Shown here: one piece after another, positions 37,195 through 45,284 of the stretch
Position numbering within the stretch: position 1 is the stretch's first letter
Layout of the letters: each line of letters opens with the position of its first letter
DNA from: SAR86 cluster bacterium AG-313-N18
GTDB taxonomy: Bacteria; Pseudomonadota; Gammaproteobacteria; Magnimaribacterales; D2472
Reading direction: 5' to 3'
Assembly: GCA_003283765.1 (NCBI GenBank)
Contig: QBVY01000006.1
Location: 1 to 56,090, forward strand
Length of the DNA: 56,090 nucleotides
Notes under the pieces: model-generated
Seen by the model: the letters and a program-made list of their open reading frames with translations, nothing else
The model's database searches: none
Told to the model about the DNA's origin: nothing
Program-made: the position numbers and the translations under genes

Positions 37195-38544
37195 ATGCAA
37201 TATATAGAACAATTGGGCCCAGATAACAGAGATCTTTCCATGTTTCCAGGGGAGTATGGATTGCCTTATTTAGGCAAGACTATTGAGATCGTTAAGGATA
37301 CCCTTGGTTATTGTAACTATCACTATGAAAAATACGGGCCCATTTCACGTTTAGATATGGTTCGTAATCAAAGAGTATTGATGTGCCTTGGACCTGAGTT
37401 TAATGAAGCGGCTCTATTTGATCCAAAGGGTAATTTTAGTGCTGCAGGTGGTTACGGGAGCTCATTGGGAACCTTATATCCCGAGGGTATGTTGGTCCGT
37501 GATGATAAAAAACATAAAAGAACTAGAAGAGCTTCTCAACCAGCTTTCAAGAATGATGCATTGAAGACATATGTTGAGATGATGAATCCTATTCAAGAAA
37601 GACGCATCCAAGATTTACCTGTTAATGAAGAGTTTATTTTTTACGATAATATTCAGAAAACATTAATGGATGTAGCGGCCAAAGTTTTTCTAGGCCTAGA
37701 TGAGCGTAGCCCTGAAGCACAAAAACTCAATGATACCTTTGAAAGAATCAACAAGGGTTTGATTACACCTTTCCCCTATGACCTGCCATTTTCACCTTTT
37801 AGGAAATCATTGGCTGCTAGACAAGAGTTAAGAGACTTTCTAACTTCAAACATTCCCTTAAGAAGAGGTACTGATAGGAAAGATATGTTCTCAAGGTATT
37901 GCAATGCGCAAGATGAAGATGGTGAGTATCTAGAAGATGTAGATATTGACGGCCACATTGCATTCTTGTTATTTGCAGCATTTGATACCACGACCAGTGC
38001 TTTAACTAATATTCTGTATTACTTAGGAAAAAATCCTGACTGGCAGGAAAAAGTTAGAAATGAATTATTTGAAGTTAAAAATGAGATGCCAACCTTTGAT
38101 GATATGGCTGAAATGATATTAACGGAATATGTGTTCCAAGAAACTTTGAGATTTTATCCTTCTGTAATGATCCTGAATAGAAGAACCACAAGAGATGTTA
38201 CTGTTGCTGGACATGATATCCCAGCAAATACCGTCATAATGCTGAGTCCTCCATTTACTCATAGAATGGAAGAGTGGTGGTCAAATCCTCATGAATTTGA
38301 TCCCATGAGATTTTCCCCAGAAAGAGCTGAGCATAAAAAACATGGCTTTAGTTATATACCCTTTGGCGGAGGAGCCCATAAGTGCATTGGAATGCATTTT
38401 GCCATGATGAACGCTAAATTATATTTATTTAGATTGTTAAAAAATTATAAAGTTACTCTTAGGGATAACTACAATCCAAAATTTATGCATGTGCATTTAC
38501 CAAGACCAATTGATGGTCTGCCAATAACTTTAACAAGAATTTAA
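37195..38544 (+). CDS. Cytochrome P450 (steroid cluster)
   Basis: 449 aa from ATG 37195; a longer frame starts inside the previous SDR. Hallmarks: I-helix AAFDTTTS, ExxR as ETLR, the PERF-like block DPMRFSPERA, and heme loop FGGGAHKCIG with the ligand Cys397. No N-terminal membrane anchor, so a soluble class I P450 needing ferredoxin partners that are not in this window. The heme loop and AFDTTT are closest to CYP120/CYP51-like groups; I do not recognise a CYP125/CYP142 side-chain hydroxylase. Its steroid position of attack is unknown. Confidence 0.87.
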   Translation: MQYIEQLGPDNRDLSMFPGEYGLPYLGKTIEIVKDTLGYCNYHYEKYGPISRLDMVRNQRVLMCLGPEFNEAALFDPKGNFSAAGGYGSSLGTLYPEGMLVRDDKKHKRTRRASQPAFKNDALKTYVEMMNPIQERRIQDLPVNEEFIFYDNIQKTLMDVAAKVFLGLDERSPEAQKLNDTFERINKGLITPFPYDLPFSPFRKSLAARQELRDFLTSNIPLRRGTDRKDMFSRYCNAQDEDGEYLEDVDIDGHIAFLLFAAFDTTTSALTNILYYLGKNPDWQEKVRNELFEVKNEMPTFDDMAEMILTEYVFQETLRFYPSVMILNRRTTRDVTVAGHDIPANTVIMLSPPFTHRMEEWWSNPHEFDPMRFSPERAEHKKHGFSYIPFGGGAHKCIGMHFAMMNAKLYLFRLLKNYKVTLRDNYNPKFMHVHLPRPIDGLPITLTRI

Positions 38545-38548
38545 TTCA

Positions 38549-39358
38549 ATGATACCGCAAGGCTCCTATATTGATGTCGAGGATGGCTTTAAGTTTCATT
38601 ATTATGATGAGGGAGATGGAGATGTGGTGGTTCTGTTGCATGGTAGCGGAACAGGCGCTTCAGGACATACTAACTTTAAAAATAATTTTTTTGCGTTAAA
38701 GGAGGCTGGGTTTAGGGTGATTTTGCCTGATCTTCCCGGCTATGGTTTTTCGAGCAAACCAGAGGATGAAATTTATTCGTTAGATTATTTTAATACCAAA
38801 ATCCTTCAACTTCTTGATGCATTGAAGATTCACTCCTTTTCATTGATTGGGAATAGTCTTGGTGGGGCACTCGCCTTAGGTCTAGCTCTTAGTGATCCTG
38901 AAAGGGTTCAAAAATTAATTTTGATGGCTCCTGGTGGAGTTGAAGATCAAGAAACTTATAACAAAATGCCGGGCATACAAAAGCTTCTTTCTGATTTTCT
39001 AGGAGGCGAAATGAGTCAAGAGAAAATAGAGGGCTTGCTGTCTCTTTTTCCTTATGATTCCTCAATTATTACAGAAGAAATGGTAGCAGATAGAATGGAG
39101 ATTCTTCCATTAATGAATTCTCAAGTTTTAGCTTCTATGGCAATTCCAAATATGGAGAAAGATCTTTCCAAAATAAAACATCCCATTCTTGCTTTTTGGG
39201 GGGTTAATGATCAATTCATTCCTGTCTCAGGCTCAATGAAGATAGGTGAAAATTGTCCAAATGCTCAGATTATGATTTTTAGTCAATGTGGGCATTGGGT
39301 TATGATTGAAAAAGAGCAAATCTTCAATGAGGCCTGCATTAGTTTTTTATCAGTCTAA
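38549..39358 (+). CDS. hsaD: Meta-cleavage product hydrolase, HsaD-like
   Basis: Alpha/beta hydrolase of 269 aa that cleaves the C-C bond in the ring-A meta-cleavage product (4,9-DSHA), releasing HIP-type acid and 2-hydroxyhexadienoate. Triad visible: Ser103 in GNSLGG, Asp221 in VNDQFIP, His249 in CGHW. The oxyanion loop HGSGTGASG matches MCP hydrolases. It starts 4 bases after the P450 and leads the hsaDEGF run. A biphenyl-type BphD is the alternative, but it sits with HIP genes. Confidence 0.9.
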   Translation: MIPQGSYIDVEDGFKFHYYDEGDGDVVVLLHGSGTGASGHTNFKNNFFALKEAGFRVILPDLPGYGFSSKPEDEIYSLDYFNTKILQLLDALKIHSFSLIGNSLGGALALGLALSDPERVQKLILMAPGGVEDQETYNKMPGIQKLLSDFLGGEMSQEKIEGLLSLFPYDSSIITEEMVADRMEILPLMNSQVLASMAIPNMEKDLSKIKHPILAFWGVNDQFIPVSGSMKIGENCPNAQIMIFSQCGHWVMIEKEQIFNEACISFLSV

Positions 39359-39361
39359 ATA

Positions 39362-40147
39362 ATGAATTTAAATACTATTAATGAGATAGCGTCTGAACTT
39401 TTTTTGGCTTTAAAAAATCAAAAAACAATTTCACCTCTTTCTGATAAATTTAAAGAAATAGACATAAATGATGCCTATCAAATCTCACGAAACTTTCTTT
39501 CTTTAAGAGAAGATCAGGGTGAAAAGGTTATTGGAAAAAAAATCGGTGTTACAAGTCCAGTTGTTCAAGAGATGCTTGGAGTGAACCAACCAGATTTTGG
39601 TTTTTTAACAGATGCTATGTATGTAAGAAATAAAAGTAATTTTTCAATAGAAGGTTCCTTAATTCAACCCAGGGCAGAAGCTGAAATTGCTTTTATTTTA
39701 AAAGAAGATATTCAAGGACCTGGAATTACCAAGGAAGATGTTATTCTTGCAACTGAAAAAATTGTTCCATGTTTTGAAATTGTTGACTCAAGAATTGATG
39801 ATTGGAAAATTAAAATTCAAGATACCATTGCTGATAACGCATCTTGTGGAATATTTGTTTTGGGAGAGGGGTCATCCTCCCCTGAAAAGTTTCCAATGGA
39901 TGAGTTAGAGGTAATTGTTCATAAAAATGGAGAATTTTTATCATCAGGCTTTGGTTCTGCTGTTCAAGGTCATCCAGCAGAAGCAGTTGCATGGCTAGCT
40001 AACACCTTGGGTGAATATGATATTCCATTACTTAAAGGTGAGTTTATTTTATCTGGATCGCTAGTTCCTCTTGAGCCTGCAATAGCTGGCGATAGTTTTT
40101 CATTAGAGCTAAGAGGTGTCGGAACCTGTGAAATTAATTTTATCTAA
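39362..40147 (+). CDS. hsaE: 2-hydroxyhexa-2,4-dienoate hydratase, HsaE-like
   Basis: 261 aa of the 2-keto-4-pentenoate hydratase family (MhpD/XylJ). Metal-ligand glutamates are Glu106, Glu108 ([10 protein letters not shown]) and Glu139 (CFEIVD), at the same numbers as in E. coli Mhp[18 protein letters not shown] is the family block. It converts the dienoate made by HsaD into 4-hydroxy-2-oxohexanoate. 3 bases after hsaD and 2 before hsaG. Confidence 0.92.
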   Translation: MNLNTINEIASELFLALKNQKTISPLSDKFKEIDINDAYQISRNFLSLREDQGEKVIGKKIGVTSPVVQEMLGVNQPDFGFLTDAMYVRNKSNFSIEGSLIQPRAEAEIAFILKEDIQGPGITKEDVILATEKIVPCFEIVDSRIDDWKIKIQDTIADNASCGIFVLGEGSSSPEKFPMDELEVIVHKNGEFLSSGFGSAVQGHPAEAVAWLANTLGEYDIPLLKGEFILSGSLVPLEPAIAGDSFSLELRGVGTCEINFI

Positions 40148-40149
40148 TT

Positions 40150-41073
40150 ATGAGTAAAGTCAAATGTGCAATTATTGGATCTGGGAATATCGGAACAGAT
40201 CTGATGTTAAAAATTATTAAAACCTCTCAATCTTTATCTTTGAATGGAGTAATTGGAATAGACCCTGAGTCTGAAGGCCTTGCAATGGCAAAATCTCATA
40301 ATATTGCGATTTCATCATCTGGCTTACAGGGCTTTATGGAAATGGATGAGTATCAAGATACTGAAATATTTTTTGATGCAACATCTGCTGGTGCCCACAA
40401 GATTCATCATGATTTAATTATGAATGATGGTAAACAGATGATAGACCTTACTCCGGCAGCGATAGGCCCTTATTGCGTTCCAGTTGTAAATTTAACCGAA
40501 CATTTAAAAGAAAAGAATGTAAACATGGTGACTTGCGGGGGGCAAGCTACTATCCCAATGGTTGCAGCAGTTAATCAGGTTTCTAGTGTTAGGTATGCTG
40601 AGATAGTTGCCTCTGTTTCTTCAAAGTCTGCTGGGCCTGGAACAAGAGCTAATATTGATGAATTTACTCAAACAACCAAGCTTGGACTTGAAAATGTTGG
40701 AGGGGCAGACAGAGCTAAGGCAATCATAGTACTTAATCCTGCTGAGCCTCCTTTATTAATGAGAAATACTGTTTTTACTTTGTGTGATCCGGTTGATCAG
40801 CAGTTGGTTAAAGAGAGTATTGAAGCAATGGTAGAGTGTGTTCAATCTTATGTACCAGGCTATCGTTTAAAGCAAGAAGTCCAATTTGAAAGATTTGGCT
40901 CTAATAATCCCTGCTCAATTCCTGGTTATGGTGCATTTGAAGGTCTAAAAGCATCGATTTTCTTAGAGGTAGAAGGCGCCGGACATTATTTACCGACCTA
41001 TGCAGGCAATTTAGATATTATGACTTCTGCTGCTATGGGAACAGCCCAAGAATTGATTAAACTCAACTTATGA
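40150..41073 (+). CDS. hsaG: Acylating acetaldehyde/propanal dehydrogenase, HsaG-like
   Basis: 307 aa. N-terminal Rossmann GSGNIGTDL at residues 11-19; catalytic Cys129 in [10 protein letters not shown]. It oxidises the aldehyde from HsaF to the CoA ester: propanal to propionyl-CoA in steroid catabolism. The gene pair hsaG-hsaF overlaps by 4 bases, as expected for the channelling aldolase-dehydrogenase complex (DmpFG type). Confidence 0.94.
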   Translation: MSKVKCAIIGSGNIGTDLMLKIIKTSQSLSLNGVIGIDPESEGLAMAKSHNIAISSSGLQGFMEMDEYQDTEIFFDATSAGAHKIHHDLIMNDGKQMIDLTPAAIGPYCVPVVNLTEHLKEKNVNMVTCGGQATIPMVAAVNQVSSVRYAEIVASVSSKSAGPGTRANIDEFTQTTKLGLENVGGADRAKAIIVLNPAEPPLLMRNTVFTLCDPVDQQLVKESIEAMVECVQSYVPGYRLKQEVQFERFGSNNPCSIPGYGAFEGLKASIFLEVEGAGHYLPTYAGNLDIMTSAAMGTAQELIKLNL

Positions 41074-42086
41074 ATAAGCTTTATATTCAGGATGTCACAT
41101 TGAGAGATGGCATGCATGCAATCAGACATCAATATGGTTTAGATCATGTTATTGAGATTGCAAAGTCATTGGATGACGCCAAGGTTGATGCGATTGAGGT
41201 CGCTCATGGAGATGGTTTATCTGGGTCTTCTTTTAATTATGGATTTGGAGCCCACACAGATAAAGAGTGGATTGCAGCAGTTGCAGACAAATTAAATCAT
41301 GCAAAACTTACAACTCTTATTTTGCCTGGAATTGCAGTTAAAGAGGATCTTAAGTGGGCATGGGATCTTGGAGTGAGATCAGTTAGAGTTGCAACTCATT
41401 GCACCGAGGCAGATGTGTCAAAGCAGCACATAGAGTTTGCAAGAGAATTAGGCATGGATACTATTGGTTTTTTGATGATGTCACATATGACTTCACCAGC
41501 AAACTTAGCAGAGCAGGCCAAATTAATGGAGTCTTATGGAGCTGAATGTGTATACGTTGTTGATTCGGGTGGCGCATTGAGTATGGAGGATGTAGCAGAA
41601 AGATTTAAAGCTTTTAAAGATACCTTAGATTCTAAAACTCAAACAGGTATGCATGCACATCATAATTTGTCTTTAGGAGTTGCTAACTCAATTGTTGCTG
41701 TTGAAAATGGAGCGAATCGAATTGATGCAAGTCTTGCGGGCATGGGCGCTGGAGCAGGGAATGCGCCTCTTGAAGTTTTTATTGCAGCAATTGATAGATT
41801 AGGGTGGGAGCACGGTACAGATCTTTTTAAATTGATGGATGCTGCTGAAGAGCTTGTTCGCCCTTTGCAGGATAGGCCAGTCAGAGTAGATAGAGAAACA
41901 TTAACATTGGGCTATGCCGGTGTTTACTCCTCATTTTTAAGACATGCTGAATCAGCTGCAGAAACTTATAATCTTGATACCAGAGAGATTTTGGTTGAAC
42001 TAGGAAAAAGAAAGATGGTGGGTGGTCAAGAAGATATGATTGTTGATGTAGCTTTGGATTTATTAAAAAAGAAATCTCAGTCATGA
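41070..42086 (+). CDS. hsaF: 4-hydroxy-2-oxohexanoate aldolase, HsaF-like
   Basis: 338-aa HMGL-like class II pyruvate aldolase. Catalytic Arg12-Asp13 (TLRDGMHA), general base His20 and metal ligands in MHAHHN (His195, His197). The C-terminal communication domain is present. It splits 4-hydroxy-2-oxohexanoate into pyruvate and propanal. Its stop overlaps the LLM gene by 4 bases. Confidence 0.94.
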   Translation: MNKLYIQDVTLRDGMHAIRHQYGLDHVIEIAKSLDDAKVDAIEVAHGDGLSGSSFNYGFGAHTDKEWIAAVADKLNHAKLTTLILPGIAVKEDLKWAWDLGVRSVRVATHCTEADVSKQHIEFARELGMDTIGFLMMSHMTSPANLAEQAKLMESYGAECVYVVDSGGALSMEDVAERFKAFKDTLDSKTQTGMHAHHNLSLGVANSIVAVENGANRIDASLAGMGAGAGNAPLEVFIAAIDRLGWEHGTDLFKLMDAAEELVRPLQDRPVRVDRETLTLGYAGVYSSFLRHAESAAETYNLDTREILVELGKRKMVGGQEDMIVDVALDLLKKKSQS

Positions 42087-42970
42087 AAATTGGCATGACC
42101 CTTCCGGTCATGGAACCTGATTTGTCTAGGCAAGACTTAGAGGATTGGACTATACGTATAGATGCAGGCCCGTGGTCGCATATTGCCCTGGGAGAAAGAA
42201 TTTTATTTCCTAATCCAGAATTTATTTCTACTTTAAGTGCAGTCGCAGCCTGGACTAAGCGTGTTGAGATTATTGCAACTATCTCTGTATTAACAATGCA
42301 TAACCCAATACTTAGCGCTAAACAGTTTGCAACAATTGATATGATCTCTGACGGTAGATTTACACTTGGTGTTGGAGTTGGTGGTAGAGAAGAAGACTAT
42401 AATGCAATAGGCTCAAAATGGTCTGATAGAAGATGGGCTACACTTTCCGACCATGTTAAAACCATGCAATCGGTTTGGTCGAAGAAGCATCATCCCAATC
42501 TTGGCCCTACAACTACCTCGAAGCATGGGCCAGAAATATTGGCCGGTGCAGTAGGTCCCAAAGCAATGGAAATGTCCTCTGATTTCGCTAAAGGTTTAGC
42601 TGGATTTTCATTCAATGCAGATATTGAGGAGATTAAAGATTCTTTTAATCGAGTCAATAAAGCGTTTAAGAAAAAAGATAAAACCCCTAGATTAGTAACA
42701 AGTTTTTGGTTTGGGCTTGGCGCAGCAGCTCGATCAGATATTCAAATTCATCTTGAAAGATATTTAAGCTGGATGGGTGATGACCTTGCCAAGGATTTAG
42801 CAAAAACAGCAGGTTTTTCAGGTAGCCAAGATGAGTTAAATAATTTTCTTTTGTTAATTAAAGATGCTGGCGCAACAGATGTAATTTTGGTGCCTACTTC
42901 AAAAAATATTGAGCAATTAATCCTAGCAGAGGAAGTAATTGCAGAATTTAATCAAAATTTGACAAATTAA
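42083..42970 (+). CDS. LLM-class flavin-dependent oxidoreductase
   Basis: 295-aa luciferase-like TIM barrel: N-terminal [12 protein letters not shown], then [41 protein letters not shown], the family's cofactor block. Cofactor may be FMN or F420; the genus is not resolved. M. tuberculosis carries Rv3520c, an LLM protein, in its cholesterol region, so a recurrent but unassigned role in steroid catabolism is plausible. It is coupled to hsaF by ATGA overlap. The HsaA/HsaB seco-steroid hydroxylase is missing from the window, so this could fill that role, but that is speculation. Confidence 0.84.
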   Translation: MKIGMTLPVMEPDLSRQDLEDWTIRIDAGPWSHIALGERILFPNPEFISTLSAVAAWTKRVEIIATISVLTMHNPILSAKQFATIDMISDGRFTLGVGVGGREEDYNAIGSKWSDRRWATLSDHVKTMQSVWSKKHHPNLGPTTTSKHGPEILAGAVGPKAMEMSSDFAKGLAGFSFNADIEEIKDSFNRVNKAFKKKDKTPRLVTSFWFGLGAAARSDIQIHLERYLSWMGDDLAKDLAKTAGFSGSQDELNNFLLLIKDAGATDVILVPTSKNIEQLILAEEVIAEFNQNLTN

Positions 42971-43048
42971 ATCCACTTGTTACTCGTTGATTATTTAGTG
43001 TATTTATATAATAGTTATTATTAGTTATTAAAAGACAGGGAGAATATT
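42971..43048 (+). promoter_or_regulatory. Internal promoter region before the split oxygenase genes
   Basis: The largest gap inside the cluster (78 bases). A perfect -10 box TATAAT lies at 43007-43012; the best -35 match, TTGATT at 42987-42992, is 14 bases away, which is short. TAGTTATTA is repeated directly at 43012-43020 and 43022-43030, one helical turn apart, and could be an operator. A Shine-Dalgarno AGGGAGA (43037-43043) precedes the TTG start of the Rieske gene. Confidence 0.5.
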
Positions 43049-43486
43049 TTGACTGATCAAGAGCTTATTGCACCTGAGCTTCCAGAACAAAAAGATCCTG
43101 CTACTAGTAGTTTAGAATCTGGTTGGTATAAGGTTGCAGAAAGTGAGGACATTCCCTCAAAGAAAGCAATCCAGGTTGATGACTTCCCAACACAGATAGT
43201 AGTTTGGAGAGGAGAAGATTCTGTTTTAAGGAGTCTTGATTTATATTGTAAGCATATGGGAGCATCTTTAGCTTGTGGAGAGGTTGATGAAAATAGTATT
43301 CAATGCCCATTCCATGCCTGGCGCTGGGCAGGAGACGGACAATGTGATCAGATCCCTTACGCAAAAAAAATCCCTGCTAAAGCTATTACTCGCTCATGGG
43401 ATGTTATTGAAAATGATGGGACAATTTATGTTTGGTTTGATAGAGATCAAAAACCAGCAGACCCAGATGGACAAAAATTTAATTGA
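43049..43486 (+). CDS. Stand-alone Rieske [2Fe-2S] protein, KshA-type cluster domain
   Basis: 145 aa from a TTG start with AGGGAGA upstream. Cluster ligands: Cys67 and His69 (YCKHMG), Cys86 and His89 (CPFHAW), in the order CxH…CxxH. The surrounding text (SLACGEVDENSIQCPFH, WAGDGQCDQIPYAKKIP, TRSW, IYVWFD) is the Rieske part of KshA-type ring hydroxylases, not that of a bc1 complex or a BphF-type ferredoxin. No catalytic domain follows, and the protein stops shortly after VWFD. The next gene, 15 bases on, encodes a KshA-like catalytic protein lacking exactly this stretch, so the two are proposed as one split oxygenase. Electrons would reach it from a reductase not seen here. Confidence 0.85.
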   Translation: MTDQELIAPELPEQKDPATSSLESGWYKVAESEDIPSKKAIQVDDFPTQIVVWRGEDSVLRSLDLYCKHMGASLACGEVDENSIQCPFHAWRWAGDGQCDQIPYAKKIPAKAITRSWDVIENDGTIYVWFDRDQKPADPDGQKFN

Positions 43487-43501
43487 AGATAGGAGACAGA
43501 T

Positions 43502-44347
43502 ATGAATGATTTACCAAATAGGTTCCCAAGAGGGTGGTTTGTTTTAGGTCATCAAAGAGATTTCCCGGCTGGAGAAACAAAAATAATTTTTGGATTTGAC
43601 AATAAGATATTAATTTTTAGAAGTGAAGACGGCTCTGTTGCAGTAGATGTTGGTGGAGATACTTCTTGGCCAGTATTAGAAATCAATCAGATGGTTATGG
43701 TTTGGCATGATTTAGAGAAACAAGGTCCAGACTTTACTCCAGATAAAATAGAAGAGTGCTATTCGGATGATTGGTCAGACTATGGTATGGCAAGCTTCAT
43801 AGTAAAGAATAATTGTAGAGAGTTGATTGATAATATGGCTGACAAAGGACATTTTGGTCCAGTACACCAAGCTCCATTTGAAGGGTTTTGGAATGAAGCC
43901 AAAGATCATACTTACACACAAGAAATGACAGCAGATAGCCCAATTCTAGGAAGGGATTTATTTTCTCAAGCTAGATATGAGGGACCAGCCTATATGACAA
44001 CTTATATGAGCGCTGTTCATGATGGAGCAAAAGTTGAAAGTAGACTATTAGTCAGTCACATACCCTTAACCTTAACTTCTTTTGTTATAAATTTTGGTGT
44101 CATGGTTAAAAAAGTACCTGGCATGTCAGCTGAAGATGAGGCTGCCTTTATTCAAGGCTATGTTGATGCTAACAATTTTGCTTTTGGACAAGATGTAGCT
44201 ATATGGGAAAATAAAATTTATGTTCCTGATCCAGTAGTTTGTGATGGCGATGGCCCTTTGCATAAATTAAGAAAATGGTACGGGCAATTTTTAGTCAATA
44301 GAGCTGATATTCCTTCAGGTTTAGACTTGGAAAAAAGAGAATTTTAA
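43502..44347 (+). CDS. KshA-like oxygenase catalytic subunit without its own Rieske cluster
   Basis: 281 aa, AGGAGA 5 bases before the ATG. By eye it aligns with 3-ketosteroid 9alpha-hydroxylase KshA from residue 1 to the end: RGWFVLGHQRDFPAGE, WHD at 68-70, NNCRELIDNMADKGHFGPVH (mononuclear-iron Asp114-x2-His117-x4-His122), and QDVAIWENK with the third ligand Asp231. Between Asp49 and Ser55 about 55 residues are missing. That is the CxH…CxxH stretch; only VGGDT joins the flanks. No CxH motif occurs anywhere. A cluster supplied in trans by the preceding protein is the simplest reading. In KshA trimers electrons already pass between neighbouring subunits. Ring B opening at C9 is the expected reaction; other steroid positions are possible. 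Confidence 0.82.
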   Translation: MNDLPNRFPRGWFVLGHQRDFPAGETKIIFGFDNKILIFRSEDGSVAVDVGGDTSWPVLEINQMVMVWHDLEKQGPDFTPDKIEECYSDDWSDYGMASFIVKNNCRELIDNMADKGHFGPVHQAPFEGFWNEAKDHTYTQEMTADSPILGRDLFSQARYEGPAYMTTYMSAVHDGAKVESRLLVSHIPLTLTSFVINFGVMVKKVPGMSAEDEAAFIQGYVDANNFAFGQDVAIWENKIYVPDPVVCDGDGPLHKLRKWYGQFLVNRADIPSGLDLEKREF

Positions 44348-44371
44348 TTTCCAAAGTAATTTATTGAAACG

Positions 44372-44839
44372 GTGAAACTCTCACTTGATGATCTTGATCA
44401 TAAGATTCTTCAAATTCTTGAGGAGGATGGTCGTGCACCAGCAAAATTTATTGCAGAAAAACTATCTGTAAATGAAGTGACCGTCAGCAAGCGACTTGCA
44501 AAAATTATTGATGGGGGTTTTTGTAAAATTATAGCAATAGCCGATTTTGAAAAATGTGGTTATGACCACCTACTTCCAATTGGTATAAGAGTTCAAGGTG
44601 ATAAGCTGGAGGAGGTTGCAGAGATTCTCTCACAGCAAAAAGAAGTCTTTAGTGTAAATGTTGTAAGTGGGATTCAAGATATTGAAATCCTGTGTGCCAC
44701 TCAAAGCTTAGATGAAACGAAAGTTTTTTTAGATGAAACACTGCCGTCTATTGTGGGTATTAAGAGTATTGCACCTGCTATAGCCTCTAATGTATATAAA
44801 TTTGAAACTGACTGGACACCGTTTGCAAATGAAGCTTGA
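44372..44839 (+). CDS. Lrp/AsnC family regulator 1
   Basis: 155 aa from GTG 44372. An N-terminal winged HTH (LDHKILQILEEDGRAPAKFIAEKLSVNEVTVSKRLAKI) is followed by a RAM ligand-binding domain. It probably senses a pathway metabolite and controls the cluster; the ligand is unknown. The end overlaps regulator 2 by 11 bases, so the two should be made together, perhaps as a hetero-oligomer. Confidence 0.88.
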   Translation: MKLSLDDLDHKILQILEEDGRAPAKFIAEKLSVNEVTVSKRLAKIIDGGFCKIIAIADFEKCGYDHLLPIGIRVQGDKLEEVAEILSQQKEVFSVNVVSGIQDIEILCATQSLDETKVFLDETLPSIVGIKSIAPAIASNVYKFETDWTPFANEA

Positions 44840-45284
44840 TCAAACAGACAAAAAAATTATTCAGTTGCTTGGTGCGGACGCAAGAATGTCAAACAATCAA
44901 ATGGCAAAAGTTATTGGAGTGACTGAGGGCACAGTTCGAAATAGAATTCAGAAGCTTATTAAAAATAGAGTAATTAAAATTTCAGTTATTAATAATATTA
45001 ATCGTATGGAAAATCCTTCTCTTGCTTTTGTTGGATTAGATGTTGAAACTCGAGCTAAAGATTCAGTTGCAAAAGCTCTATCGAAGATGAAAGAAGTAAG
45101 GTTTGTATCATCCCTTATCGGTCGCCATGATCTTATGGCGTTTGTTCTTGCAGAAGATGTTACTAAGTTATCAAAAGTTTTGTATGAAGAAATTTCTTCT
45201 CTTCCAGGCGTTAGATTCTCAGAGTCATCTATAGGGTTAAAGTATTACAAGTATGATTACCGCTGGGCAAGGATATTAGATTGA
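44829..45284 (+). CDS. Lrp/AsnC family regulator 2
   Basis: 151 aa from ATG 44829 (MKLDQTDKKI); a longer frame begins inside regulator 1. HTH TDKKIIQLLGADARMSNNQMAKVIGVTEGTVRNRIQKLI and a RAM domain. It differs clearly from regulator 1, so the pair is not a recent duplication. It overlaps fadD3 by 4 bases (TTGA), placing the regulators inside the operon they probably control. Confidence 0.88.
   Translation: MKLDQTDKKIIQLLGADARMSNNQMAKVIGVTEGTVRNRIQKLIKNRVIKISVINNINRMENPSLAFVGLDVETRAKDSVAKALSKMKEVRFVSSLIGRHDLMAFVLAEDVTKLSKVLYEEISSLPGVRFSESSIGLKYYKYDYRWARILD

Noticed and set aside
38549-42086. Phenylpropionate (mhp) or phenol (dmp) meta pathway instead of hsaDEGF
   Set aside because: The individual enzymes alone would be ambiguous, but they lie in one run with IpdF, EchA20, FadA6 and FadD3, which have no role in those pathways.
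43049-44347. A frameshifted single KshA gene
   Set aside because: The two proteins duplicate flanking parts of the Rieske fold (both have WY/WF..VA/LG near the N-terminus and VWxD), each has its own ribosome-binding site, and a simple frameshift would not duplicate these.
44372-45284. Siroheme decarboxylase AhbA/AhbB, which are also paired Lrp-like proteins
   Set aside because: Both proteins keep an intact winged helix-turn-helix for DNA binding, and no heme d1 or siroheme genes are near; the genes sit inside a steroid catabolism run.
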